Part shown: piece after piece, positions 11,019 through 21,600 of the stretch
Layout of the letters: every line of letters starts with the position of its first letter
How positions within the stretch are numbered: the first letter of the stretch is position 1
DNA from: Diphasiastrum complanatum
Lineage: Eukaryota > Streptophyta > Lycopodiopsida > Lycopodiales > Lycopodiaceae
Assembly: GCA_029204225.1 (NCBI GenBank)
Contig: CM055106.1
Coordinates: 37,181,946-37,245,945 of the forward strand
DNA length: 64,000 bases
Direction: 5' to 3'
Program-made: the position numbers and the translations under genes
Notes under the pieces: generated by a model
Told to the model about the DNA's origin: nothing
The model's input: only the letters and a program-made list of their open reading frames with translations
Databases searched by the model: none

Positions 11019-11222
11019 TTGAGTACTGGAGGGCCGGTCTACCATATTAGGACTATTCCAGGTCCTTCACCGAATATGGCCATAACATTGGAGAGGGTGC
11101 TCGGGCCTCCCAAACCTCTCGCTACTAGAAATTCTTCTCTCTCGCTCTTCGTGTGCTATGCAGGTGAAGGCGAGGTTGCCGCTCCCAGTGACGAACCTCT
11201 ATGCTACAAAGACGACACAACA
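11019..11222 (+). mobile_element. Gypsy-type LTR, 3' portion
   Basis: It contains GAGGGTGCTCGGGCCTCCCA (11092-11111) and GCTATGCAGGTG, GCTCCCAGTGACGAACCTC and ATGCTACAAAG near its end. These are shared with the U5 ends at 24007, 32566 and 8090-8150. It ends ACACAACA directly before a gypsy-type primer-binding site. The 5' part has been replaced by the copia LTR at 10784-11018. Confidence 0.6.
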
Positions 11223-11223
11223 G

Positions 11224-11240
11224 TGGTGCCGTTGTCAGGG
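11224..11240 (+). promoter_or_regulatory. Degenerate gypsy primer-binding site
   Basis: TGGTGCCGTTGTCAGGG differs from the usual TGGCGCCGTTGCCGGGG by three transitions and is followed by AGTGCC, as in typical plant gypsy leaders. Confidence 0.65.
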
Positions 11241-11272
11241 AGTGCCACACACTCATCTCACCGCATAGCACC

Positions 11273-11274
<2 letters not shown>

Positions 11275-11361
<87 letters not shown>
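11275..11361. repeat. (CT)n microsatellite, 87 bp
   Basis: Uninterrupted CT run in the leader just downstream of the primer-binding site. A 168-codon frame through it (11019-11525) is a repeat artefact. Confidence 0.98.
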
Positions 11362-11364
<3 letters not shown>

Positions 11365-11511
11365 CTCTCTCTCTTAACTTTGTTCACAAAAAAAATCAGA
11401 TTGTGGGAGTTAGATTAGTGTGGTTTAGTGTTAGATTTGCTGTTTTTTCAAGATTTTGCTGTTTTTTTGTGAAGTTTTTTTTTCTTGTACGAAAAACTAA
11501 AAAACTAATAT

Positions 11512-11975
11512 GGAAAAGAACCTAAGCGTCGCTGGTGAGTATTCTCTATTTTTCAGATAGCATCCTTCCACAACTGCGACTGTTCTATTCCATAAAAACA
11601 CTAAAAATTGGAAAAGAACCTAAGCCTCACTGGTGAGTTTTTTCTATCTTTCAGATAGCGTCCTCCCACAACTGCAACGATTTTATTCCCTGAAAACTCA
11701 AAAAAATTGGAAAAGAACCTAAGCCTCACTGTTGAACTTTCTCTATCTTTCAGATAGCGTCCTCCCACGACTACGATGGTTCTATTCCCTAAAATCTCTA
11801 AAAATCAAAAAAAAAACAATCGGCTAAGCTGCGCTGATGAGCTTTCTCTATCTTTCAGATAGCGTCCTCCCACAACTACGACAATTTTATTCCCTTAGAA
11901 AAACAAAACCATAAAAAAAAAAATTGTCGAAAATAATGACAATAATTTTAGCCCAAGCCTCTTTGGTGAGTGACC
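11512..11975 (+). repeat. ~98-bp tandem repeat with splice-site-like units
   Basis: At least four units: the anchor TTTCAGATAGC occurs at about 11552, 11650, 11749 and 11854. Units 1 and 2 carry GGTGAGT (11534, 11632) some 15 nt before a pyrimidine-rich TCTATCTTTCAG; units 3 and 4 keep the acceptor-like part but have lost GTGAGT. A fifth degenerate GGTGAGT is at 11965. Each unit also has AAAAGAACCTAAGC and CCTCCCACAACT. The array lies in the leader between primer-binding site and gag of the gypsy element. Confidence 0.85.
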
Positions 11976-12222
11976 TCCATATTAGTTACCATCCATACCA
12001 TCCATATCATTTACCATCCATCCATCACTTTTCTGTTTTATTACCATTCCATCTTTCATCTCCTCTTGACAGTGTAACACTCATCATGTTCATCTATTAG
12101 ATCCATCCATTTCTGTTTTTATTCCATACTGATCAATCTTTCATTTACTCTTTTCTTTTTCTACTCTCACTTAAAAAAAAAAACAAAAACAAGTGGGACA
12201 CCATAGTTGTACAACATTAAGA

Positions 12223-12720
12223 TGTTTCTTGATGAGACAGTTCAACAATACACCAGACAAATGTTCGATCTAGTAAAAGATGTCGATCTACTGAGTCCAG
12301 AGACCATAACTTCTATTTTGGATTACTAGACAACCTCAAGTCTGGTATGAAAAAGTTACATCTTACACTTCATTGGCAAATATTTGTCAAGTTGTTGTCA
12401 TTACGGAAAATCTTATCTTGAAGAAGAGAATAGACCACTCCAATCCAAACGTAGAAATATTGGATGGGAAATCAGGAAAGTTAGAATGTGTACTGTTACT
12501 CGAGCATACAAGGGCGGAAGGCTATGAATCATCAAGGAGTGCAACAGAGTCAAGCAGATTAAGTGCAACAGAAGACCAAGGACCTAGCACTTCAAGTTCA
12601 AGCAGTCAACAAGCTTATGCTCGTGCAATTCAGTTTCTTAAGAAGGACGAATGTACATACTACTTTGGTGGTCATCCAAGTACAAGATGTCCAATCAACA
12701 AGTTCGACGGCAAGATCTAG
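12223..12720 (+). pseudogene. gag: Gypsy-like gag remnant
   Basis: The frame opens with MFLDETVQQYTRQMFDLVKD (ATG at 12222-12224), a typical start of the retrotransposon gag helical core, continues as LKSGMKKLHLTLHW after a stop (about 12327) and a frameshift, and ends with a Ser-rich linker and ECTYYFGGHPSTRCP (about 12648-12693). The latter is a CCHC zinc knuckle whose second Cys has become Tyr/Phe. It follows LTR, primer-binding site and leader of the same strand, so it is the gag of that element. Stops and shifts make it inactive. Confidence 0.6.
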
Positions 12721-13560
12721 CAGGTCAAAGTTCGCAAGCAGAATCAAGCTAATAAGGAGTTCCGCAAAAAAGGATGGACGTCAAATTGATCCATCTAAAT
12801 CACGAGTTTCTTCAACAAGCAGTGGAAAGGTAGAGGTATTGGTCATATCATCTTGCATGTCTCAAACTCTAAAGAATACCACAATAGCCTACCAGTCTAT
12901 TTTGTGGAAGATCCTAAGGGGCATCTGTTACTGATGTATGCTGATCAACTTAGAGGCGACGACATACTGCACTCAGTAAGGTTCTATGGATGTGGAGGAA
13001 AACACCGGTGCAGTGAATGTCCACATTCGAGAGGATCCATCAACATTTGATCTCTCGTGTTCACAATGCGGAGTTAACCATCCATGCCAAGATTGTCCGA
13101 TGTGCAATCCACAATTAGCCAAGAGGCATTGGCTTATGTAGACCTGTGGTGACCATTCCACCTAACATTTTGACTACAATCCTAATTTCATTTACCTACC
13201 TCATGAAATTAACAAGTAGGATTTCTAACAAAAGCAAAAATATTTCTTCAATCTCTTTCCCAGGTCGAGAAGAACCAATATCATGGTTCCTAGGGTGAGT
13301 TAATTAAGCTGCTGAAAATCACATTTCTACAGACCACACTTTTCACCCCCATATCATGAACTGTACTTGGGTTTGCCAAAACTGTGGGCTAACCAGCATG
13401 CAAACCATAACAATCATGCAACCAATTGTGGTCACTTAAACCCAAAAAGGGTCTACAAGAAGGTAAGAAAATTGAGGCCACCCACAAACCCTAAGTACTA
13501 GTTTGAAAAGGGTTGTGGCTTCATTCCTCTTCACGCCTACCATCACTCGTTGTCACAACT
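12721..13560 (+). pseudogene. Cys-rich remnant downstream of the gag
   Basis: In several frames the sequence encodes CxxC-H-C motifs: YGCGGKHRCSECPHSRG (about 12988-13038), CSQCGVNHPCQDCPMCNPQ (about 13057-13113), CTWVCQNCGL (about 13360-13390) and CHNCKVG (about 13553). Frames change between them. The repeated C-x2-C-x3-H-x2-C-x2-C spacing is not the ordinary C-x2-C-x4-H-x4-C knuckle. Upstream, HNSLPVYFVEDPKGHLLL (12877-12930) is open but not recognised. Probably part of the same decayed element. Confidence 0.35.
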
Positions 13561-13844
13561 GCAAAGTAGGGACTTACAAACGTGTTCCCTCCTCCATACA
13601 ATTCGGCTCCTCCCTCACTACAGTTATAGCCACCGTGTCATCTCGGGCTCCTCCATTGCTTACCATCACTGTCCAACAGGATAAAGTTATTACAAAAAGA
13701 TTTGATCTCTCAATTTCCATATATTTTTTGCAAACCATGTAGGGTCGTAGTTATATTGAATGAAGAATTGATCAATTTTTCAAAGATGTGTCCTAGAGAC
13801 TAGATGATTGATGGTTGCCAATGATTATCTGAAATTGTAAATAG

Positions 13845-14090
13845 TAAAAAGCGAATATTTTGAATATTGGTTGTGATTATTGTGAATATTGATCATGAAT
13901 ATTTTGAATCTTGATCGTGATTATTGTGAATATTGATCGTGGATACTATCGTGATTATTGTGAATATTAATCGTGAAATATTTGTGAATGCTGAACGTGA
14001 TTATTATGAATACTGATCGTGAATACTGAATTATTTTGAATACCGATCATGATTATTGTGTATAATGATAAATATTTGTGAATCCCAACC
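13845..14090. repeat. AT-rich minisatellite, ~22-bp unit
   Basis: About ten imperfect copies of GAATATTGATCGTGATTATTGT follow each other with small indels. No coding frame runs through it. Confidence 0.85.
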
Positions 14091-14171
14091 TCAAAATTTC
14101 AAAATGACACATATTTCGTGGTCAAAATATTAAACCCATTGTATACAATTATAAAAACTTTGACTAGTTTT

Positions 14172-14288
14172 GTGGTAGTGATTTGATAGTGTAAGCTCTT
14201 ACAACTGAAAACATTAAAAAAAAACATACCATAGTGATTTGATAGTGTAAGCTCTTGCAACGTCTTAAAACATTAAAAAAAACAAATC
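14172..14288. repeat. Two tandem ~57-bp units
   Basis: TAGTGATTTGATAGTGTAAG and CTCTTnCAAC...AAACATTAAAAAAA occur twice, at 14175 and 14232. Overlapping frames on both strands here are not considered genes. Confidence 0.85.
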
Positions 14289-15131
14289 TCACTTTATCTT
14301 TACAATACTTCCGTCTCTTTAACAAAAGAGCTAATAAATGCATTTGTTTGAATCTAAAAAATATAAATTTTTTTTTTTTCAATCCAACAATTTCACCATT
14401 ATGGCAAGGCCATTTATGGTATAATAGCACAAGTTTCACCATTATACTTTATTACTTTGGTTCATCATATAACAAACGTTTTATTTTAACTCAACTTGAA
14501 AAGAAAATTGGAACTCTGAAAAATATTTTGCGATCGGGGTCCTGGATTGCCAGATCGTTCTTGCGCGGATGCGCTGCAACAATGCGGTAGTATAATATAC
14601 ACAAAATAAATAGTGCTACAAGGAATGACTTTGGCATTTGATGTCCTGCATTTCTGAGACTTTCATACCTTTTAATATCCTGACATATGCCAAACAACTG
14701 TGAACAGGCCTTTGATACAGATTGTTTCAGTGACATTTGGTTTCGAAGAATCAGCAACTAAGACGCTTTGCTACATATCCAATCATAAACCAACGTGCAA
14801 TACATGAAAGTGACTGTACCTGTACCTCAGGTGACATACCACAAGCCGTAAAATAGAATATAGTGATAGAAAGAAAAGCATCACAATCTTTTTCTGAAAT
14901 TCACAAAATGAAACATGAAGGAAATATAATAATTCGAGTAAAATCATAAGGCATAGAGGCAATAGATCAATGCTATTGTGCTTCAGGTGAAATTCCACCA
15001 AAATAAAATCTCATCAAAGAAATCGCGAGTTCACAACTGCAATCCCCTTATCGTCATAAAATATTTTTCCTTCCAAAAGAGGAACATCATGACTCAACAA
15101 TGCATTCCAACGCAATGTTTGAAACAAAGAA
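14289..15131. other. No separate gene; probable 3' flank of the minus-strand candidate gene
   Basis: AT-rich with T and A homopolymers, no retroelement motif. It lies downstream of the minus-strand frame ending at 15132 and may hold its 3' UTR. A minus-strand frame at 14491-14757 has no recognisable domain. Confidence 0.35.
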
Positions 15132-15911
15132 CTAACCATCATCCGACAGCTTTTTGCCTTTTGTTGCAGTGGCAGCTTCCATCTCAACTGCAATGTAGAA
15201 TAGCTTCACAGAAGCTAGTTCAAGTTCTGCCTGAATTTTTCCCTGAGTATTTTCGGCTCTGTTTCCAACTGGAGACGAGGGGTGAGCAGGAGTGACCAAG
15301 TCAGTTTCATCAAAGTCTGAGCAATATTCAGGAAAAGCAAGAAGTAGATCTGTGGCATTTGCAGCCATTATAGCCGGTCCTGAATAGGGGAAAGCAACCC
15401 CTTGGGACGTGCTGCTGCTTTCGCACAGTAGCGAGGGTCGACCTTTACAGTCTGACGTATTATGTACAGGAATGTCTGAAGGACATCCAGCGATTTGACG
15501 GTCAGCACCGTCACCATCGCTGCCATAAGCAAGATCATACTCATAAAGGTTGTTTTCGATACAGCATGTAATATGAGAACATTTGCAGATCTTTGCGTTT
15601 TCGCTTATATGAGCGTAGCCAGTATTTGCAGCGTTCTCAATGGAGTCCATTACATGCTCTGATTTCTGTTCAAGGCTACCCTCCGAGCAGTGGCCATCAG
15701 CATTCTCCAACCGAGAGCTCTTCATGCTGTCACATGGAAAGTTTGAAGAAGGGCAGGTACAGTACAGCGCAGCTTCCATGCTTCCACCTACACAACGATG
15801 CCATTCTCAGTCCTTATCAGCATGAATCCATTTACATCACAGAAGAGGTAAATAGTAAAGCTAAGACAGGATTGATGGAGCATGAGCAGTGAGTTCACTT
15901 GGATCAGGAGC
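15132..15911 (-). CDS. Candidate host-gene exon, unknown protein (215-codon frame 15779-15132)
   Basis: An uninterrupted 215-codon frame runs from ATG at 15779 to the stop at 15132. The product starts MEAALYCTCPSSNFPCDSM, is acidic and Ser/Cys-rich (KICKCSHITCCIENN, YGSDGDGADRQ), and ends VEMEAATATKGKKLSDDG. I recognise no domain and no retroelement resemblance. The frame stays open upstream for WHRCVGGS before a stop near 15811. A good acceptor (TTTCCTGTTACAG/G) places an exon start at 15911; several short upstream ATGs lie between it and 15779. The alternative frame from the acceptor ends with a plausible C-terminus (DVNGFMLIRTENGIVV), so the frame choice is open. Such a long open frame in AT-rich DNA is unlikely by chance, but expression is not shown. 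Confidence 0.45.
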
Positions 15912-16449
15912 CTGTAACAGGAAATCGAAGAACGCCTTTCATTTATGACGCGTCTTTGGAAGCAATGCCAGCATCGATGTTTAAAGCTGTAGGTAACAAA
16001 ATAATGAAGGTAAAAAGCCAGAAAACAGAATAATTTGCACGGACTGGTACTTTTTGATTTTACAAGATATTAAGGCCGCAGTCACGGTTACGTTCTTTGA
16101 TGAAGAGCTGGAACGTTTCTAATTGTAAACTCGAAGCTAATTATATATGTATATTTATTGTTTATCTGTTTATCATTCGCTGTTCTCGCACTGTCTTCTA
16201 GCACATGTTAAACGGACGATAAACGTAAAAAGAACGTAAATGGATTAAATATAGTCCAAATGGAGGCGGCTCGATTTCAGGCCAATTTTCTGATAATACT
16301 TCTGAGAAAAACCTTGCATAATATGGAGATTAGCTTAAGTTCAAGCTATGGCGTAGCCGCTAAGCATCATTTTGACTTATTTTCTTCGATTAAAAAACGC
16401 TCAAATTAAACTGATACTCGAAACCAAAATGGCCAGAAAATAAGCTTAC

Positions 16450-16640
16450 TTCCAGGCTGAAAATCTGTTGTCAAATATTGGAAGCACCGTCCTGCTGCTG
16501 CCTGAGACGCGAATACGATTGAATAGAACAGTATTGAAGAAAAGGACGATGGATCGTGAGCAGCAGAGATCAGAAATCGAGGAAAAGAAAAGAAAAGCAA
16601 AACGTGATCGTAAAACAGTTAAAAGAAGGAATACGGATCG
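16450..16640 (-). other. Candidate 5' non-coding exon of the minus-strand gene
   Basis: On the minus strand this stretch is pyrimidine-rich, then ends ...CAGCCTGGAA before GTAAGCTTA, a near-consensus donor at 16449. Paired with the acceptor at 15912 it would define a 538-bp intron (16449-15912). The start is arbitrary; no TATA box was assigned. Support is only from the splice-site consensus. Confidence 0.3.
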
Positions 16641-18049
16641 TTCTTTGCCAGGCCTACGAGCACGAGTTACTTGGTCACTTGGTCACCACCAACACCTCGT
16701 CTGCCAAATTAGCCCCATCCACCACCCTCCCCTTTGGCATTTTGATGTAAGGTAGGGGAAAGGGGCCAAGGCCAAATACATGATCATCTTCAAAGGGGAT
16801 AAATTTAGATGTGTATTTTCCAAGGCTCCAACGCGAGGGAAGATCCCGATTTATGTTTGATTTGTTTTTGTGATGTTTTCTTTTCAGTGCCATGCCCACA
16901 ACTCTTAGCGTTACTCAATTGGGTCTTTGTAAGCTCATTCATTAAGGAGTCATCACAATTTTATGAGAGACGATGTATGGGTAGTGGAGATCTTGAGGTG
17001 GAGTGCATACATTGTCCCACCAGAAAAACGTGGGTACATAAATTTTCTATACAATCTCACGAAACAATTGCCTTTGCATAAAAAGACAACCCACTACAAA
17101 ATAATGAGAAGCACACAATAACCTTATGTAATGAGAAGCACACAATAACTTGGAAAAGTACATGAGTGTTGAATATGCTTTAGATACTTACCTCCACATC
17201 ATTTTCATCATTTGATTCAATGCTCAAAATCTATTTGATCTCCAAACCATGTCATGTAACCTACCCAAAAGAACACATTGTATTTGTTAGAATTACATTG
17301 AAAAGGTAATCACAAGCACATCATTGAAATGCTTACAAAATAACATTAGGCGGGATTTGGACACCCATTATGATTTTATTTTTCTAAGTTTTCCTCCCAT
17401 TGGTAAACATGACGTCTATGTAGGAATACACACAAGGAGAGGTTAAAAAAAAAATCGGCATATTGAGATTCAACACATGTTTTTGGTAAATAAGTGGCTA
17501 TTTTATTCGTCATTTGGCATCATGAAGAGGCATTGTAAAATAAATCTTGGTGAATTAGAAAGCATGCAAACATGCACCTATGGGTGCTTGCATAAATCAT
17601 TAGACTCAATGAAATTTAGAGATTTGAATAGAGGTAAATTTTTGTAAAGTTGACTTGGGCACACTCAAGTGCTCTCAAAAAAATTTGATGGGTCACCCTT
17701 CGAGTCCTAGAGCAAGTCTAGAACAAATTGGCTAAGCCATTAGCTCTAGAGCTCAAGCCTTGGCCTAGATAACTCTTGGACCTATGCTTAGGAACTAGAT
17801 CAAATCTGCTAGGCCTTCAAGGGCCAAAATTATTCCAAGTTCAACAGTTCTAACTAATGCTATGTTTCAAAGATTGAGGGGAGGCTGGTAGACCTGAACC
17901 TAGCACTCTCAATGTCATGTCCTACATGTAAATCATCCGTGAGATCCACAACAAGTGATGTTAAAAATAGCCATGGTGGTAAATTAGATCAGGAGTAGTC
18001 AATAGAATAGGTAATCGGAAGGCTGATATCAACACTTGTGCTATCTTTT
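16641..18049. other. No gene recognised
   Basis: A 90-codon plus-strand frame (16809-17081) contains no domain I know. The rest is AT-rich without LTR ends or protein motifs. The last few hundred bases may belong to U3 of the LTR that ends at 18395. Confidence 0.4.
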
Positions 18050-18395
18050 TGGAAAAAAGAGCTTGTAATAATGGTTGTAAGGCCCATTTATCCAGATAAA
18101 ATCCAAAACTCAAAGGACCACTATAAATAGAGAGGGCCATGTTAATTTGAAGGCTATTCTAAAATTCTCTAATTTCGAACTTTTTTGTGTTTTGAAGCTT
18201 CTCTTTGAGAGCTTTTTTGAAGATCTTGGTTCATGTGCCTACCATTATATGAGAGCTTGATCGTGCTCTAGTTTTAGGCTTGATGTATTGAATGATCATT
18301 AATAATAGAGATTTATCCTTATTTGGCGAAGGTTTCTTAATTTGTCTTAAGAATGGAATAGATGTTAGGATACTAAGATTAGTAATGACTATTTT
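18050..18395 (+). mobile_element. LTR 3' part with TATA box
   Basis: CTATAAATAGAGAGGGCC gives a TATA box at 18122-18129. About 270 bp downstream lies a Met-tRNA-type primer-binding site, so 18122-18395 would be the R-U5 side. The upstream LTR boundary is not visible. No coding sequence of the element follows on the plus strand. Confidence 0.5.
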
Positions 18396-18412
18396 TGGTA
18401 TCAAAGCATTGG
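18396..18412 (+). promoter_or_regulatory. Primer-binding site, Met-tRNA type
   Basis: TGGTATCAAAGCATTGG differs from TGGTATCAGAGCATTGG by one base. This extended form is typical of both copia and chromovirus-type elements in plants. Confidence 0.65.
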
Positions 18413-19099
18413 ATTCTTTTTCCATCATATTTGGTGGTTTTCTAGAAATTTTAGTGGGTTTTCTAGTCATTGTTTTTTGTGTTTTTCAATTTTTAGACTG
18501 TTTTGGCTCAATTTAGGACCTATTAATCTTTTTGGCCTTGCCTTGCAAAGGCAATACTATATGTTGAGGTCGATCAATGGAGTTTGGAAAAAAGTTAACG
18601 TTAAAGGGTAATTTGTCTTGGCGACTTTTAAGACATGAACCTTGGTTGAGGGCTAAACTAATATGCCCAAAACTCTGAAGAATGCATGCAAAAGCAAAAA
18701 AAGAGTATATTCATTTATTATAGAAGTAGAGTGAGTTGCATACTTTGATTCTTTCTGTCTCCTTGCTCCTCGCCTTTTAGGTCACACTCAGTGGCAGCTT
18801 CTACGGCCTGAATTGAAAAAAAGGTCAAGCCACAGATAGAGTCGTCATAGCAATAGAATGGGCCATCTAGTCAATAGGTCGCCATAATTTTGAATGGCTT
18901 AGATAGTGCACAAGAATCGATGTAGTTGCAGGACCATAGAGTGGTTCGATGAAGAGAGTAGCGACTCCGTTTGTAGAAGTGCTTGCTAGCAGGATTTATG
19001 GCCTCAATATTCACGTTATGGTCAGCTGTTGTCGTTTATTCATAAAAAAGAGGATGTTTAATATGCCATAATGAGCCTTACTATTTTTAATAAGAAAGA
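18413..19099. other. No gene recognised
   Basis: Leader-like sequence follows the primer-binding site, then AT-rich sequence without motifs. The right end continues into a minus-strand gypsy remnant. Confidence 0.4.
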
Positions 19100-19700
19100 T
19101 TTGAAGGGCATAAGTTTATACCTTTCAAAAGTGAAAGGCTTAGGCGTTTCGAACCACATATCTATGGTCTGCACAAGTCAAGAATTAATAAAGTTATGAG
19201 TACTGCCTGAATCAAACAATACATTCACATCTTTCCCTAACAACGTGCCCCTTACACGAAACAAATTGTGAGGACCAAAAGACAATGTATTGAATTGACA
19301 TTCAAAAGTACTATTAAGGATTTAGGTCTCGCCACCACGACATGGCTTTAGCTTCCAAAAAAATTAGTATTGAAAAAATTCTCTTCTCCTCAGGCATTCC
19401 ATGTAGACCAAAATAATTGTTCCACTATTAATCCATGATTCCACTGCTGCCGGCTGCTTGAACTTCTTGTCTACCAAAAAAACTTATGGCTGAAATTCCA
19501 AGTGTGACAAAGATGCCACATCATGCTTTGATAACAGAAATTTAATTTGCTCATCTCACTGCTTGTTACTCTGGTGGATTTCTAGCAGTGCTTTGCTTAT
19601 CACATCCAAAATAGACAACAAATCATTGTTCGGGCTTCCCACACTTCGTACTGGTGATGGGAACACCCTCACCAAACAATTCCTATTCCATGTCTGCCAT
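19100..19700 (-). pseudogene. Gypsy gag-protease remnant
   Basis: On the minus strand the sequence reads FRVRGTLLGKDVNVLFDSGS then THNFINS, with the retropepsin active site DSGSTHNF (Asp-Ser-Gly codons at 19213-19202, rc). This is the usual gypsy protease context (VLxDSGSTHNFI). A stop follows after FINS, then LVQTIDMWFETPKPF. Upstream (19330-19620) fragments such as VDKKFKQPAAVESWINSGTI look gag-like. Several stops and shifts. Confidence 0.55.
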
Positions 19701-20278
<578 letters not shown>

Positions 20279-20439
20279 TCGGAGGTGAAAGAGAACAGGT
20301 TGCCCTCGTGCCACGCACGGTCTGCCCACCCTTTCAGCCCCCTAGCACGCTAGACAACGGTTCCATGCAACAAAACTTCCCTTGTTTTCTTTATATGTTT
20401 CATGCAGGTTATGAACAGATTTAGGAAAAGAAAGAACAG

Positions 20440-21600
20440 GGTTCTAACTTGCAGATTCATGGAAGAAACATCGCGGCCTCAGCTATAAAGTCCTTAATCC
20501 AAGGAGGAGAACTCACATCAAGTCAAGGATGGAGAAGCTCTCCCTCAATGATGGAGATGACAAGACTCTTTTCACCAAGATCAAGAACAAATCCAAAGGC
20601 AAGGGTGGTGCATTCAAGAAGAACCACGTCAAAGGTGAAGATCAAGAAGGATCTTCAAGTCCAAGCTCGAGCAAGCCAAAGAAGGATAAGTCGAAGATCA
20701 AATGCTACTTTTGTGGCAAGATGGGGCACTATGCCTCGGAGTGCTTCAAGAAGAAGCAATCTCAAAGTCAAGCAAACCTAGGCCAAGTGGAAGATGAGAG
20801 CTCTCATGAAGATTCACTCATGATGTCAAGTTTCTCATTTTCAAGCATAAGCCATGAAGCCCCTTGGTGGATAGATAGTGGGGCTAGCTCCCACATGACA
20901 AGTAAGAGGGAGTATTTTTCAACCTTATCTACCTATGATGGACCTATCAAGTTAATTTTTACAGCAAATGATTATGCTTGTAAGGTAGAAGGCATAGGAT
21001 CCATATCTTTATGATTACTCAAGGTTTTGTTAGGTATTCTTACTTTCATCTAAAAAGCACAAGTATTTGAAAGCTTTCTTAAGTTCAAAGCATTTGTTGA
21101 GAAGCATCTTGATCACAAGATCAAAACTTTTAGAAGTGGTAATGGTGGAGAATATATCTCCAATGCATTTAAAGATTTTTGTGTTCAAGAAGGGATTAAG
21201 AAAAGAATTATCTTGTCCCTACACCCCTCAACAAAATGGGGTAGCCAAGAGGAGGAATAGGACATTGTTTGAATATTCTAAAGCCTTAAGGATTGATGCA
21301 TGTTTACCAAAATCTTTTTGGGGAGAAGCTCTCACTTGTGCTAACCATTTGATGAATAGAGTTCCATGTAGCTCTATTGAAGGCAAAACACCTTTTGAAT
21401 TCTTGTATGGGAGGATGCCAAATCTCAAGGACTTAAAGGTGTTTGGATGCATTTGCTATGTGCATACACCTTTGGAGAAAAGGACCAAGGAAGATCCATC
21501 ATCAATCAAAGGTATTATGCTCGGTTATGGCAAAGCAATATGACATGAATGCACAAAAGCTTGTGATTTCTAGGCATGCTACATTTGACGAGATGGGTCG
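20440..21600 (+). pseudogene. gag-pol: Copia element A: gag end, protease, integrase (internally deleted)
   Basis: The frame from 20529 gives a basic Lys/Ser-rich gag tail, a CCHC knuckle CYFCGKMGHYASEC (20703-20744) and the protease active site WWIDSGASSHMT (Asp-Ser-Gly at 20874-20882). After a stop (about 21012) and a deletion that removes the rest of protease and the integrase start, integrase resumes as FVEKHLDHKIKTF, RSGNGGEYISNAF and, shifted, YTPQQNGVAKRRNRTLFEYS through KVFGCICYVHTPLEKR. In RSGNGGEY the catalytic Asp of RSDNGGEY is Gly. The end (QKLVISRHATFDEMG) runs straight into gag of element B'. No LTR was assigned. Inactive. Confidence 0.8.

Noticed and set aside
11512-11975. CRISPR-like regular repeat
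   Set aside because: Units are contiguous ~98-bp tandem repeats without unique spacers, in a plant retroelement leader.
13503-13742. 79-codon plus-strand frame as an independent gene
   Set aside because: Only its first part (CHNCKVG) resembles the Cys-rich remnant; the rest lacks motifs and is treated as decayed element sequence.
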